DNA of 7,235 bases from Bacillota bacterium (GCA_016284575.1 JAEEPD010000038.1:1-7235); one strand, 5' to 3'; positions 1-5,683 are shown, numbered from the stretch's first letter. Numbers and translations are program-made. The notes: generated from the letters alone by a model not told the origin.

Positions 1-27
1 TTTTATTGCTTCAGTGCGCTGAACGGC

Positions 28-55
28 TTGAAAAATCCCGCGGATACTGTAGAAT
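28..55 (+). promoter_or_regulatory. Candidate sigma-A promoter for the redoxin gene
   Basis: A -35 element TTGAAA (28-33) and a -10 element TAGAAT (50-55) are separated by 16 nt. Each matches five of six consensus bases. Transcription would begin near position 62, giving a leader of about 40 nt before the ATG at 103. No other good promoter is visible upstream of this gene. The call rests on pattern only. Confidence 0.5.
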
Positions 56-85
56 AATAACTGAAAAACGATCCCCTGTGCTATA

Positions 86-93
86 GAAAGGAA
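86..93 (+). promoter_or_regulatory. Ribosome binding site that fixes the redoxin start
   Basis: A purine-rich GAAAGGAA stretch lies 9 nt before the ATG at 103. An in-frame GTG at 94 directly abuts this site and cannot be served by it, so ATG 103 is preferred as the start. Confidence 0.65.
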
Positions 94-102
94 GTGTTCA
101 AT

Positions 103-651
103 ATGGCAAAAATGGAAGTGGGAATGAAGTTTATCGATTTTGATTTTCTTACCCCCTGGAGCGGCGTAAAGAGGTTCAGCGAGCTGGCCGAGGGCAGCAA
201 GACCGTGGTCAAGTTCCTCCGCTACTATGGCTGCAGAAACTGCCAGATCGATATAATGGAGACCGAGGAGGAATGCTGGAAGCTGATCAACGAGGGCGTT
301 AAGCTCTTCATCGTTCTGCAGAGCGCTCCCGAGACTCTTCAGGAAGCCTACGGCGACGACCGTCCTCCCTTCGTTTACATCCTGGATCCCGAGATGAAGC
401 TCTACAAGGAGCTGGAGATCGGCGACAAGCAGGAGGTCACCGACGAGAAGCTACTGGCTAAGGGCGCTGCAAGAAAGCAGAAGATGGCAGATCTTAATCT
501 GGTCCACGGCAAGTACGAGGGCAACGAGCAGCAGGCTCCCGCCACCTTCGTTCTGGACAAGGACATGACCGTTAAATATGCAAAATACGGCCTGGTAAGC
601 TACGATACGCCCGAAACCGACGAGCTCGTAGAAATTGTCAAGAGCTTCTAG
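103..651 (+). CDS. Redoxin-fold (AhpC/TSA or peroxiredoxin-like) thiol protein
   Basis: Predicted cytoplasmic thiol-dependent reductase or peroxidase of 182 residues. After an N-terminal beta segment, residues 34-42 form a hydrophobic strand leading into a G-C44-R-N-C47 motif at the start of a helix, the place of the redox-active CxxC or peroxidatic cysteine in thioredoxin-fold proteins. A likely cis-proline is P146 in QAPATFVLD, again as expected for the fold. A third cysteine is C58. There is no signal peptide or membrane segment. The length fits the peroxiredoxin-like families. The gene stands alone between its own promoter and a terminator. It favours ATC, AAG, GAG and CTC codons more than the operon downstream, which suggests strong expression. 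The PxxxTxxC motif of classical peroxiredoxins is not evident, so peroxidase activity is unproven; a disulfide reductase role is equally possible. Confidence 0.8.
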   Translation: MAKMEVGMKFIDFDFLTPWSGVKRFSELAEGSKTVVKFLRYYGCRNCQIDIMETEEECWKLINEGVKLFIVLQSAPETLQEAYGDDRPPFVYILDPEMKLYKELEIGDKQEVTDEKLLAKGAARKQKMADLNLVHGKYEGNEQQAPATFVLDKDMTVKYAKYGLVSYDTPETDELVEIVKSF

Positions 652-697
652 AAAACGCGTCAGAGAGGCTGCCAGAGGCCTTAGAATCGATTTTAAA

Positions 698-726
698 CCG
701 GGTGCATGGGCTGCACCCGGCTTTTT
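698..726 (+). terminator. Rho-independent terminator after the redoxin gene
   Basis: Perfect 9-bp inverted repeat CCGGGTGCA (698-706) and TGCACCCGG (712-720) with a 5-nt loop, followed by C and five T residues (722-726). It sits 46 nt past the redoxin stop and isolates that gene from the operon starting at 783. Confidence 0.9.
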
Positions 727-731
727 CGCAC

Positions 732-759
732 TTTACGCCTCGGGATCTTTCAGTATATT
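732..759 (+). promoter_or_regulatory. Possible promoter for the five-gene operon
   Basis: A TATATT -10-like element (754-759, five of six matches) is preceded after 16 nt by TTTACG (732-737, four of six). A promoter is needed here because a strong terminator lies just upstream. If correct, transcription starts near 766, leaving a very short leader that begins almost at the ribosome binding site. No operator or riboswitch is recognisable in the 56 nt between terminator and start codon. Confidence 0.35.
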
Positions 760-766
760 ATATATC

Positions 767-772
767 AGGAGG
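767..772 (+). promoter_or_regulatory. Ribosome binding site of the LarA-family gene
   Basis: A consensus AGGAGG lies 10 nt before ATG 783. It decides the start: the reading frame is open further upstream to 702, but that extension would run through the terminator arm and lacks a ribosome binding site. Confidence 0.85.
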
Positions 773-782
773 TATTATTGCC

Positions 783-2075
783 ATGAAAAAAACAGTGGTC
801 TTCCCCTACGGCAGGGGCTCCGTGGAGGCGCATATAGAGGAGGCTCAGCTTAAGGCTGTGCTTGTGAACCGAGGCACCGCGGCTCTTGATGAGGCTTCGG
901 GCTGGGTAAAAAAGGAGCAGGAGCAGTACGTTCTGGACGCTCTTGAAAACCCCATAGGTACGCCGAGGCTTTCCGAGCTTTCGAAGGGAAAGAATAAAAT
1001 AGTTCTGGTCACCAGCGACCACACCCGGGCGGTGCCGAGCAGGATAACTCTTCCGCTGCTTCTGGCGGAGATCCGGAAGGGCAACCCCGCGGCGGACATC
1101 ACCATAATGATAGCCACAGGCCTTCACCGGGCAACCACCGAGGCTGAACAGCGCTCCATGTTCGGAGACGCCATCGTGGATAAGGAAAAGATAGTGGTCC
1201 ACGACGCCTTTGACGATGACAACATGGTCTACGTCTGCGGGCTTCCTTCAGGCGCGGAATTCTATGTGAACAGACTGGCCTACGAGGCGGACATGATAGT
1301 TACCGAGGGCTTCATAGAGCCCCACTTCTTTGCGGGCTTCTCCGGCGGAAGGAAGAGCATACTCCCCGGAATCGCTTCGGCTGCCACAGTCAATGAAAAT
1401 CATTCCTTCAAGGCCATTGCAAGCCCCTACGCCAAGGCAGGCGTTCTGGGGCAGAACCCCATATCAGTGGACATGGTCTACGCGGCAAGAAAGATGAAGG
1501 TCGCCTTTATCCTGAACGTTGCCCTGGACGAAGAAAAAAAGATAATCGGAGCCTTCGCGGGGGATCTGGAGGAGGCCCACGAGAAGGGCTGCGGGTTCGT
1601 CAACCGGCTGGCGAGGGTGGAGCCTGTCACAGGGGATATAGTCATCACCTCCAACGGAGGCTATCCTCTGGACCAGAACCTGTATCAGGCGCCAAAGGCG
1701 GCTTCCACCGCTGAAGCCTGCGCAGGGGAGGACGGGGTGATAATCCTTGTGGGCTCCTGCACCGACGGCCTTGGAGGCAGCAGTTTCGCCAGGCTGATGC
1801 AGATGGGAAGCCCCGCGGAGATCAACGAATACCTTTCGAAGATCCCGCCAAGAGAATCCATCTCCGAGCAGTGGTGCGTGCAGGTCTTCTCCCAGATGCT
1901 TATGAAGCACAAAATAATCCTGGTGACCGACGGCATAGACGAGGAGACCATAAAGAAGATAAACATGATACCCGCAAAAACCGTGGACGAGGCGCTGGAG
2001 CTGGCCTTCGGCTTCAAGGGTGCTGACGCCTCAGTGGTTGCCATACCTGACGGTGTGGCGGTAATGGCGGTATAG
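783..2075 (+). CDS. larA: LarA-family nickel-pincer 2-hydroxyacid racemase/epimerase
   Basis: 430-residue homologue of lactate racemase LarA (about 424 residues in Lactobacillus plantarum). LarA enzymes bind a nickel-pincer nucleotide covalently through a lysine and interconvert 2-hydroxyacid stereoisomers by hydride transfer. Visible motifs are DHTR (79-82), GLHR with H115, the block EPHFFAGFSGGRKSILPG (179-196) with H181 and K191, NENH ending in H207, and YQAPK with Q302 and K305. Compared with the L. plantarum residues as I recall them (R75, H108, H174, K184, H200, Q295, K298), each is present at a constant offset of +7, so the whole cofactor and catalytic set appears intact. The protein is probably cytoplasmic. 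It is first in an operon with a split UxaA-type dehydratase and a ThrE-type transporter, which suggests that its product feeds or receives a dehydration step. The family also includes malate, hydroxyglutarate and phenyllactate racemases and gluconate 2-epimerase, so lactate should not be assumed. The symbol marks the family only. Confidence 0.88.
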   Translation: MKKTVVFPYGRGSVEAHIEEAQLKAVLVNRGTAALDEASGWVKKEQEQYVLDALENPIGTPRLSELSKGKNKIVLVTSDHTRAVPSRITLPLLLAEIRKGNPAADITIMIATGLHRATTEAEQRSMFGDAIVDKEKIVVHDAFDDDNMVYVCGLPSGAEFYVNRLAYEADMIVTEGFIEPHFFAGFSGGRKSILPGIASAATVNENHSFKAIASPYAKAGVLGQNPISVDMVYAARKMKVAFILNVALDEEKKIIGAFAGDLEEAHEKGCGFVNRLARVEPVTGDIVITSNGGYPLDQNLYQAPKAASTAEACAGEDGVIILVGSCTDGLGGSSFARLMQMGSPAEINEYLSKIPPRESISEQWCVQVFSQMLMKHKIILVTDGIDEETIKKINMIPAKTVDEALELAFGFKGADASVVAIPDGVAVMAV

Positions 2076-2086
2076 ACGGCAGAATA

Positions 2087-2094
2087 AAAGGAGA
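2087..2094 (+). promoter_or_regulatory. Ribosome binding site of the small dehydratase subunit
   Basis: AAAGGAGA lies 9 nt before ATG 2104 in the 28-nt gap after the LarA-family stop codon. This gap is the longest inside the operon and shows no hairpin or promoter. Confidence 0.75.
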
Positions 2095-2103
2095 CTGACA
2101 GAA

Positions 2104-2406
2104 ATGAAAGCTATGGCACTACAGTGCAATCCAAAGGACAATGTGGCGGTGCTCTTCGATGAAAATGCCTTTGCGGGCATGGAGATCGAGGTCAGGGACA
2201 AGGCCGGCGCCTCCACGGAAATGACCATCAACCAGCCGGTGCCCTTCGGTCACAAGCTGGCTCTGCGCCCCATAGCAAAGGGCGAGGACATCATAAAATA
2301 CGGCGAATCCATAGGCATGGCCACAGCGGACATTCAGCCGGGAGATCACGTGCATGTCCACAACATGGACAGCAAGCGCGGCCGGGGCGACTGGAAGGAG
2401 GAATAG
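2104..2406 (+). CDS. SAF-domain small subunit of a split UxaA-family dehydratase
   Basis: 100-residue protein equivalent to the N-terminal SAF domain of altronate dehydratase UxaA. Shared blocks with E. coli UxaA, from memory, are DNVAV (12-16), GHKLAL (49-54), IAKGEDIIKYG (57-67), IG at 70-71 and ADIQPGDHVHVHN (75-87). The HVHVHN segment is the strongest family marker. In E. coli this domain is fused to the catalytic region in one chain of about 495 residues; here it is a separate gene whose stop is 4 nt from the start of the large subunit, and the two chains together total 487 residues. The same split is found in sulfolactate sulfo-lyase SuyA/SuyB and in many UxaA-type pairs. It probably caps or helps shape the active site of the large subunit; the substrate is unknown. 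Confidence 0.88.
   Translation: MKAMALQCNPKDNVAVLFDENAFAGMEIEVRDKAGASTEMTINQPVPFGHKLALRPIAKGEDIIKYGESIGMATADIQPGDHVHVHNMDSKRGRGDWKEE
2395..2401 (+). promoter_or_regulatory. Ribosome binding site of the large dehydratase subunit
   Basis: AAGGAGG overlaps the last codons of the small-subunit gene and lies 9 nt before ATG 2411. It selects that ATG over the in-frame start at 2354, which would overlap the small subunit by 50 nt and add 19 residues before the family's usual N-terminal GYxRxxGxxGxRN motif. Confidence 0.8.
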
Positions 2407-2410
2407 CAGC

Positions 2411-3574
2411 ATGGAATTCATGGGATATGTGAGAGAAAACGGCAAGGTGGGAGCAAGAAACCACGTGGCCATCATCCCCAGCGTCAACTGTGCCAACGAC
2501 GTGGCAAAGCGCATCAATTCAGCGGTGGCGAACACCAGATCCCTTAACCATCATCAGGGCTGCTGCCAGCTTCCCCCGGACCTTGACAGGGTCACTCTGT
2601 CTCTGACAGGCCTCGGTCAGAGCCCCAATATCGGGGCTGTGCTGATCGTTAGCCTTGGCTGCGAGGGCACGGACGTGGACTACATGGCTGAAAACATCGC
2701 AAAAACCGGCAAGCCCGTGGAGGTCATAAGGATACAGGAGCTGGGCGGCACCAGGCTTGCCACGGAAAAGGGCATAGAGATAGCTCAGAAGCTGGCGGAT
2801 AAGATAGCGCCATACAAGAGGCAGCCCGTGGACATGTCGAACTGCATCATGTCCATAAAGTGCGGAGCCTCTGATGCCACCAGCGGCCTTGCGTCAAACT
2901 GCGTCATTGGCTACGTGGCGGACAGGATAGTGGATCTTGGCGGAACCGTGGTCTTCGGCGAGACCACCGAGTTTATAGGCGCTGAGCACATTCTGGCAAG
3001 AAGAGCCAGGACCCCCGAGGTGGGTAAAAAGATCTACGACATCGTAAACCGCATGGAGGCCAGGGCCAAGTCCCTCGGCTGCGACATGAGGAAGGGTCAG
3101 CCCACCCCCGGCAACATCGCAGGCGGCCTCAGCTCCATAGAGGAGAAGTCCCTTGGAGCCATTATGAAGTCCGGTTCCAGAACCATCGAGGGAGTGCTGG
3201 AGTACACCGATGTGATCACAGACCAGAAGGGTCTCTGGATAAAGGATACCCCGGGCAGAGAGATCGAGATACTCACGGGCATGGCAATCACCGGCTCCCA
3301 GGCCATGTGCTTCTCCACCGGCCGCGGCGCCCCCCAGGGCTTTCCCACCATGCCGGTGCTTAAGATCTGCGGAAACCCAGTAACCTTCCAGCACCTGCAG
3401 GAGGATATGGACGTGAACGCGGGACTGATAATCACCGGCGAAAAGTCCATCGATCAGGTGGGCGAGGAGGCCTTCAGGCGCTTTGTGGGCGTGCTCTCGG
3501 GAGAAAAGACCCACTGCGAGGAGCTGGAATACTACAATTCCATCGATATCTATACAATGGGACCGGTCATTTAA
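2411..3574 (+). CDS. Large catalytic subunit of a split UxaA-family (altronate/galactarate-type) dehydratase
   Basis: 387-residue homologue of the catalytic part of altronate dehydratase UxaA and galactarate dehydratase GarD, which remove water from sugar acids in an iron-dependent reaction. Visible family blocks are GYVRENGKVGARN (5-17), HHQGC (47-51), SLGCEG (81-86), KCGASDATSG (150-159), the GGT-ET-E-GAE segment (177-192), QPTPGNIAGGLSSIEEKSLG (230-249) and STGRGAPQG (302-310). Cysteines C27, C51, C84 and C151 fall where E. coli UxaA has cysteines, and could hold the metal. As I recall, SuyB sulfo-lyases lack several of these, which favours a dehydratase over a sulfo-lyase. The partner is the SAF subunit just upstream. 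The LarA-family enzyme in the same operon suggests that the substrate is one stereoisomer of a 2-hydroxy acid. Probably cytoplasmic. Altronate, galactarate or another acid cannot be told apart by eye. Confidence 0.87.
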   Translation: MEFMGYVRENGKVGARNHVAIIPSVNCANDVAKRINSAVANTRSLNHHQGCCQLPPDLDRVTLSLTGLGQSPNIGAVLIVSLGCEGTDVDYMAENIAKTGKPVEVIRIQELGGTRLATEKGIEIAQKLADKIAPYKRQPVDMSNCIMSIKCGASDATSGLASNCVIGYVADRIVDLGGTVVFGETTEFIGAEHILARRARTPEVGKKIYDIVNRMEARAKSLGCDMRKGQPTPGNIAGGLSSIEEKSLGAIMKSGSRTIEGVLEYTDVITDQKGLWIKDTPGREIEILTGMAITGSQAMCFSTGRGAPQGFPTMPVLKICGNPVTFQHLQEDMDVNAGLIITGEKSIDQVGEEAFRRFVGVLSGEKTHCEELEYYNSIDIYTMGPVI

Positions 3575-3577
3575 AAC

Positions 3578-4348
3578 ATGCTTTATACTGATGCCCAGCG
3601 CAGGGAGATACTTCACTGCATACTGGATTTTGGAGAACTTTATCTTAATACGGGCGGCGAGATCAGCAGGGTGGAGGACACCCTGTCCAGGATAGGCCGG
3701 GCTTACGGCGCGGTGCGCATGGATGTGTTTGTGATCACATCCAGTATTGTGGTGACCATGGAGTCCGGGGACGGCGAATCCATGACGGAGAGCCGGAGGA
3801 TAGAAACTGCAGGCTCCACGGATTTTACCAGGTTCGAGGAGCTCAACAGCCTGAGCCGCAGGGTCTGCGCACAGCCCATGGCGCCCGAGCTTTTCCGCGA
3901 GGATATCCGGCGGATAGGGGAGCACCGCACGCCTTTTACAGTCTCGCTTGCAGGCAGCATGCTGGCGGCGGGCAGCCTTTCCATGTTTTTCGGAGGCACC
4001 TGGATGGACGGCATAGCAGCGGCGATCTTCGGCGCTGCCATCTGCTGGCTTCAGAGCCGCATTGGAAGGACCAGCCTCAACACCGCGGCGTCGAACCTTC
4101 TGATATCCCTTATCATAGGCCTTGGGGCAGGCATCGCCGCAAGGATAGTTCCTGTCCTCAACATGGACCTGATATTGATAGGCGACATAATGCTGCTGAT
4201 CCCCGGGATAGCCATGACCAACGCGGTGCAGAACATGCTGGTGGGGAACCCCCTTTCCGGCGTGGTGCGCTTTACCGAGGCCCTGATCTGGGCCGGGGCG
4301 CTGGCTTTTGGCATATTTATCGCCATCTGGATAATGATTCTGATATAG
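3578..4348 (+). CDS. ThrE/YjjP-like transporter subunit (threonine/serine exporter family)
   Basis: 256-residue integral membrane protein matching the DUF1212/ThrE family, as in E. coli YjjP. The N-terminal soluble part (about 1-115) carries the family motif GGEISRVEDTLSRIGRAYG (26-44), followed by a strand region with a TSS signature (54-56). About five hydrophobic segments follow, near 121-140, 144-159, 170-191, 197-216 and 234-256. The LIPGIAMTNAV segment (207-217) is typical of the family. The later NPLSG segment (224-228) has N224 where I expect the family's more usual aspartate. The start is 3 nt after the dehydratase stop with no clear ribosome binding site, so translation probably depends on coupling to the upstream gene. 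It pairs with the YjjB-like gene downstream. Corynebacterium ThrE, a fusion of both halves, exports threonine and serine, whereas YjjPB is reported to export succinate; the operon favours an organic acid. Confidence 0.87.
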   Translation: MLYTDAQRREILHCILDFGELYLNTGGEISRVEDTLSRIGRAYGAVRMDVFVITSSIVVTMESGDGESMTESRRIETAGSTDFTRFEELNSLSRRVCAQPMAPELFREDIRRIGEHRTPFTVSLAGSMLAAGSLSMFFGGTWMDGIAAAIFGAAICWLQSRIGRTSLNTAASNLLISLIIGLGAGIAARIVPVLNMDLILIGDIMLLIPGIAMTNAVQNMLVGNPLSGVVRFTEALIWAGALAFGIFIAIWIMILI

Positions 4349-4352
4349 GAGG
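4347..4352 (+). promoter_or_regulatory. Ribosome binding site overlapping the YjjP-like stop codon
   Basis: AGGAGG begins inside the TAG stop of the YjjP-like gene and lies 5 nt before ATG 4358. An in-frame GTG at 4352 overlaps the site itself and so is not the start. Confidence 0.8.
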
Positions 4353-4357
4353 TGGCA

Positions 4358-4795
4358 ATGACAGAACAGATGATCATACAGCTTGCCACATCCTTTGCAG
4401 GATCCCTGGCATTTGCCATGATATTCGGCCTTCGGCGCAGGTACCTGCTGGCGGCAGGGCTCGGAGGACTTATAAGCTGGGCGGTATATCTTGCGGTCCA
4501 CAGCTTTATTGATGAGATCTTCATAGGCTGCCTTGCCGCGGCATCTGTTGCCGCGCTGTTTGCGGACATACTGGCCCACGTGTACAAGGCCCCGGCTACA
4601 CTGTTTCTTATACCGTCGCTTATCCCTCTGATCCCGGGAAGCTCCCTGTACTACACCATGAGCAGCCTGGTGCGTCAGGATGCGGCAGGGGCAAGATACT
4701 ACGGTATCGATACCATCAAGTGGGCTCTGGCCATTGCGGCGGGGATCAGCCTGGTCATAGCCGTAAGAGAGCTCAGAACGAAGAAGGACGCATAA
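4358..4795 (+). CDS. YjjB-like transporter subunit (ThrE_2/DUF3815)
   Basis: 145-residue hydrophobic protein of the ThrE_2 family, the C-terminal half of fused ThrE exporters and the separate YjjB of E. coli. About five membrane segments are visible, near 8-24, 30-48, 54-74, 81-99 and 121-137. The best marker is the proline-rich segment APATLFLIPSLIPLIPGSS (78-96), where the IP-PLIPG pattern is conserved in the family. The C-terminus is short and basic. It lies 9 nt after the YjjP-like gene with its ribosome binding site in the overlap, so the two subunits are probably made in similar amounts and assemble together. It is the last gene of the operon and is followed by a hairpin. The transported molecule is unknown; direction is inferred to be export from characterised relatives, though uptake is not excluded. 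Confidence 0.87.
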   Translation: MTEQMIIQLATSFAGSLAFAMIFGLRRRYLLAAGLGGLISWAVYLAVHSFIDEIFIGCLAAASVAALFADILAHVYKAPATLFLIPSLIPLIPGSSLYYTMSSLVRQDAAGARYYGIDTIKWALAIAAGISLVIAVRELRTKKDA

Positions 4796-4816
4796 AGATC
4801 AAATACGCAAAAGAAA

Positions 4817-4856
4817 AAATGCAGTTACCGGCCTGTTTGAACCGATAACTGCATTT
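4817..4856. terminator. Bidirectional terminator between convergent genes
   Basis: A 15-bp inverted repeat has arms at 4817-4831 and 4842-4856 and a 10-nt loop. One position is C opposite A in the plus transcript but a G-U wobble in the minus transcript, so the minus-strand stem is fully paired. The minus transcript of the acyltransferase leaves the stem into a long T-rich run (complement of the A-rich 4809-4819), a strong terminator. The plus side has only TTTGATTTTG, weaker but usable for the five-gene operon. Confidence 0.85.
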
Positions 4857-4869
4857 GATTTTGAGATGA

Positions 4870-5598
4870 TTATTCAGCGCGCATTCTGTCCAGCTCCGCC
4901 TGGATGAGGCCCTGTACATGCTCTGCCAGATGGGCAGTGTTTTCGAAGTCATCTGAGTTTACGGGAGGCAGGATGGAAACCTTAATGGTGCCCGCCTTCA
5001 GCTTTTTCTGAGCCTCGAAGAGCTTGTAGCTGCCGTCCAGAGCCACTGGGATGACCTGCTTGTGAGCCTTGTAGGCGCATCTGAAGGAGCCGTGCTTGAA
5101 CTCACCCATGTCGGGCCCCTTGCTTCTGGTGCCCTCGGGATAGATGCATACGCTGCGGCCTGCCTCCAGCTCATCCTGAGCCTGCTTAAGGCACTTGAGG
5201 GATTGCTTTACATTGCCCCGGTCCATGAATATGCAGCCCATGAACATCATGACGTAATTGGCGATGGGAACCTTAAGGGCCTGCTTTTTTGCCAGCGTTG
5301 CGGGTATCACGCCAAGATGGAGCACAGGAACGGCTACATCGAAATCCCCCTGATGATTGAGGGCGAACATGACAGGCTCATCTGTCGCAGCCGGAAGATT
5401 TTCCTTCCCCCTTACATCGTATTTTGCTCCTGCCACCCACAGCGGGAAGCGCAGCAGAGCCCTTACGATGGCCGTTGTGACAGCAGGGGGGTATTTCCCC
5501 GGCGCCCGGCGGAAGAATATGGTCGAGATGATCATCACGGGGATGACCAGTATGAGCGATATGGCTGATGCTATAAGAAACAGGATAGATCTTATCAT
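4870..5598 (-). CDS. plsC: 1-acyl-sn-glycerol-3-phosphate acyltransferase (PlsC-type)
   Basis: 242-residue membrane-associated acyltransferase that would transfer an acyl chain to lysophosphatidic acid to give phosphatidic acid in phospholipid synthesis. An N-terminal hydrophobic anchor spans about residues 4-28. Block I is NHQGDFD with the catalytic H82 and D87 of the HX4D motif. FMDRGN (124-129) is the substrate-binding block and PEGTRSKG (154-161) is the EGTR block. A VIPVAL segment (182-187) follows as in the family. ATG 5598 is chosen because an AAAGGA ribosome binding site lies 6 nt upstream; the frame stays open to 5661 but that extension has no such site and would cover the promoter. 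The length is normal for PlsC. The gene converges on the operon to its left and diverges from typA. Acyl-donor preference cannot be read, and a paralogue acting on another lysolipid is possible. Confidence 0.9.
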   Translation of the reverse strand: MIRSILFLIASAISLILVIPVMIISTIFFRRAPGKYPPAVTTAIVRALLRFPLWVAGAKYDVRGKENLPAATDEPVMFALNHQGDFDVAVPVLHLGVIPATLAKKQALKVPIANYVMMFMGCIFMDRGNVKQSLKCLKQAQDELEAGRSVCIYPEGTRSKGPDMGEFKHGSFRCAYKAHKQVIPVALDGSYKLFEAQKKLKAGTIKVSILPPVNSDDFENTAHLAEHVQGLIQAELDRMRAE

Positions 5599-5604
5599 AG
5601 CGGG

Positions 5605-5610
5605 TCCTTT
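5605..5610 (-). promoter_or_regulatory. Ribosome binding site of the acyltransferase
   Basis: AAAGGA on the minus strand lies 6 nt before the ATG whose first base is 5598. It supports this start over a GTG-type start further upstream at 5661. Confidence 0.75.
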
Positions 5611-5629
5611 CAGAAAAAAGATGAAAAAT

Positions 5630-5661
5630 ATTCTATCACAGTTTAACAAAAAAGTGGTCAA
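5630..5661 (-). promoter_or_regulatory. Candidate extended -10 promoter for plsC
   Basis: On the minus strand, TAGAAT (5635 to 5630) is preceded by TGA, forming an extended TGn -10 element. TTGACC (5661 to 5656) is a near-consensus -35 but lies 20 nt away, longer than ideal, so the extended -10 may carry most of the activity. The leader to ATG 5598 would be about 25 nt. Confidence 0.5.
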
Positions 5662-5683
5662 AAATATTAGCTTGTGGTAAACT
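5655..5683 (+). promoter_or_regulatory. Candidate promoter for typA
   Basis: TGGTCA (5655-5660) and TAAACT (5678-5683) are spaced by 17 nt, and TG one base upstream of the -10 makes an extended element. Each hexamer matches four of six consensus bases, so the call is modest. Its -35 overlaps that proposed for the divergent plsC promoter. The start would be near 5690, with a leader of about 43 nt. Confidence 0.4.

Noticed and set aside
1..57. Possible C-terminal tail of an upstream gene ending in TAA TAA
   Set aside because: Only 18 codons are open, another frame is also open, and the stretch contains the proposed redoxin promoter; nothing recognisable is encoded.
702..782. N-terminal extension of the LarA-family protein
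   Set aside because: The upstream ATG lies within the terminator arm, lacks a ribosome binding site and adds residues outside the family alignment; AGGAGG clearly serves ATG 783.
635..853. Plus-strand open frame of 72 codons across the terminator and the start of the LarA-family gene
   Set aside because: It runs through the terminator hairpin and overlaps the well-supported LarA-family start in another frame, with no ribosome binding site.
1464..1910. Minus-strand open frame inside the LarA-family gene
   Set aside because: Shadow of conserved coding sequence; no start signal or known domain.
2894..4579. Long minus-strand open frame of 561 codons opposite the dehydratase and transporter genes
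   Set aside because: It spans two well-supported plus-strand genes, has no recognisable domain, and its composition (runs of H, G, P, Y and K) is typical of an antisense frame in GC-rich coding DNA.
5062..5568. Plus-strand open frame of 168 codons opposite plsC
   Set aside because: It is the antisense of a gene with all PlsC motifs and has no family signature.
5599..5661. 21-codon N-terminal extension of the acyltransferase
   Set aside because: It has no ribosome binding site and would place coding sequence over the likely promoter; an AAAGGA site fits the ATG at 5598.
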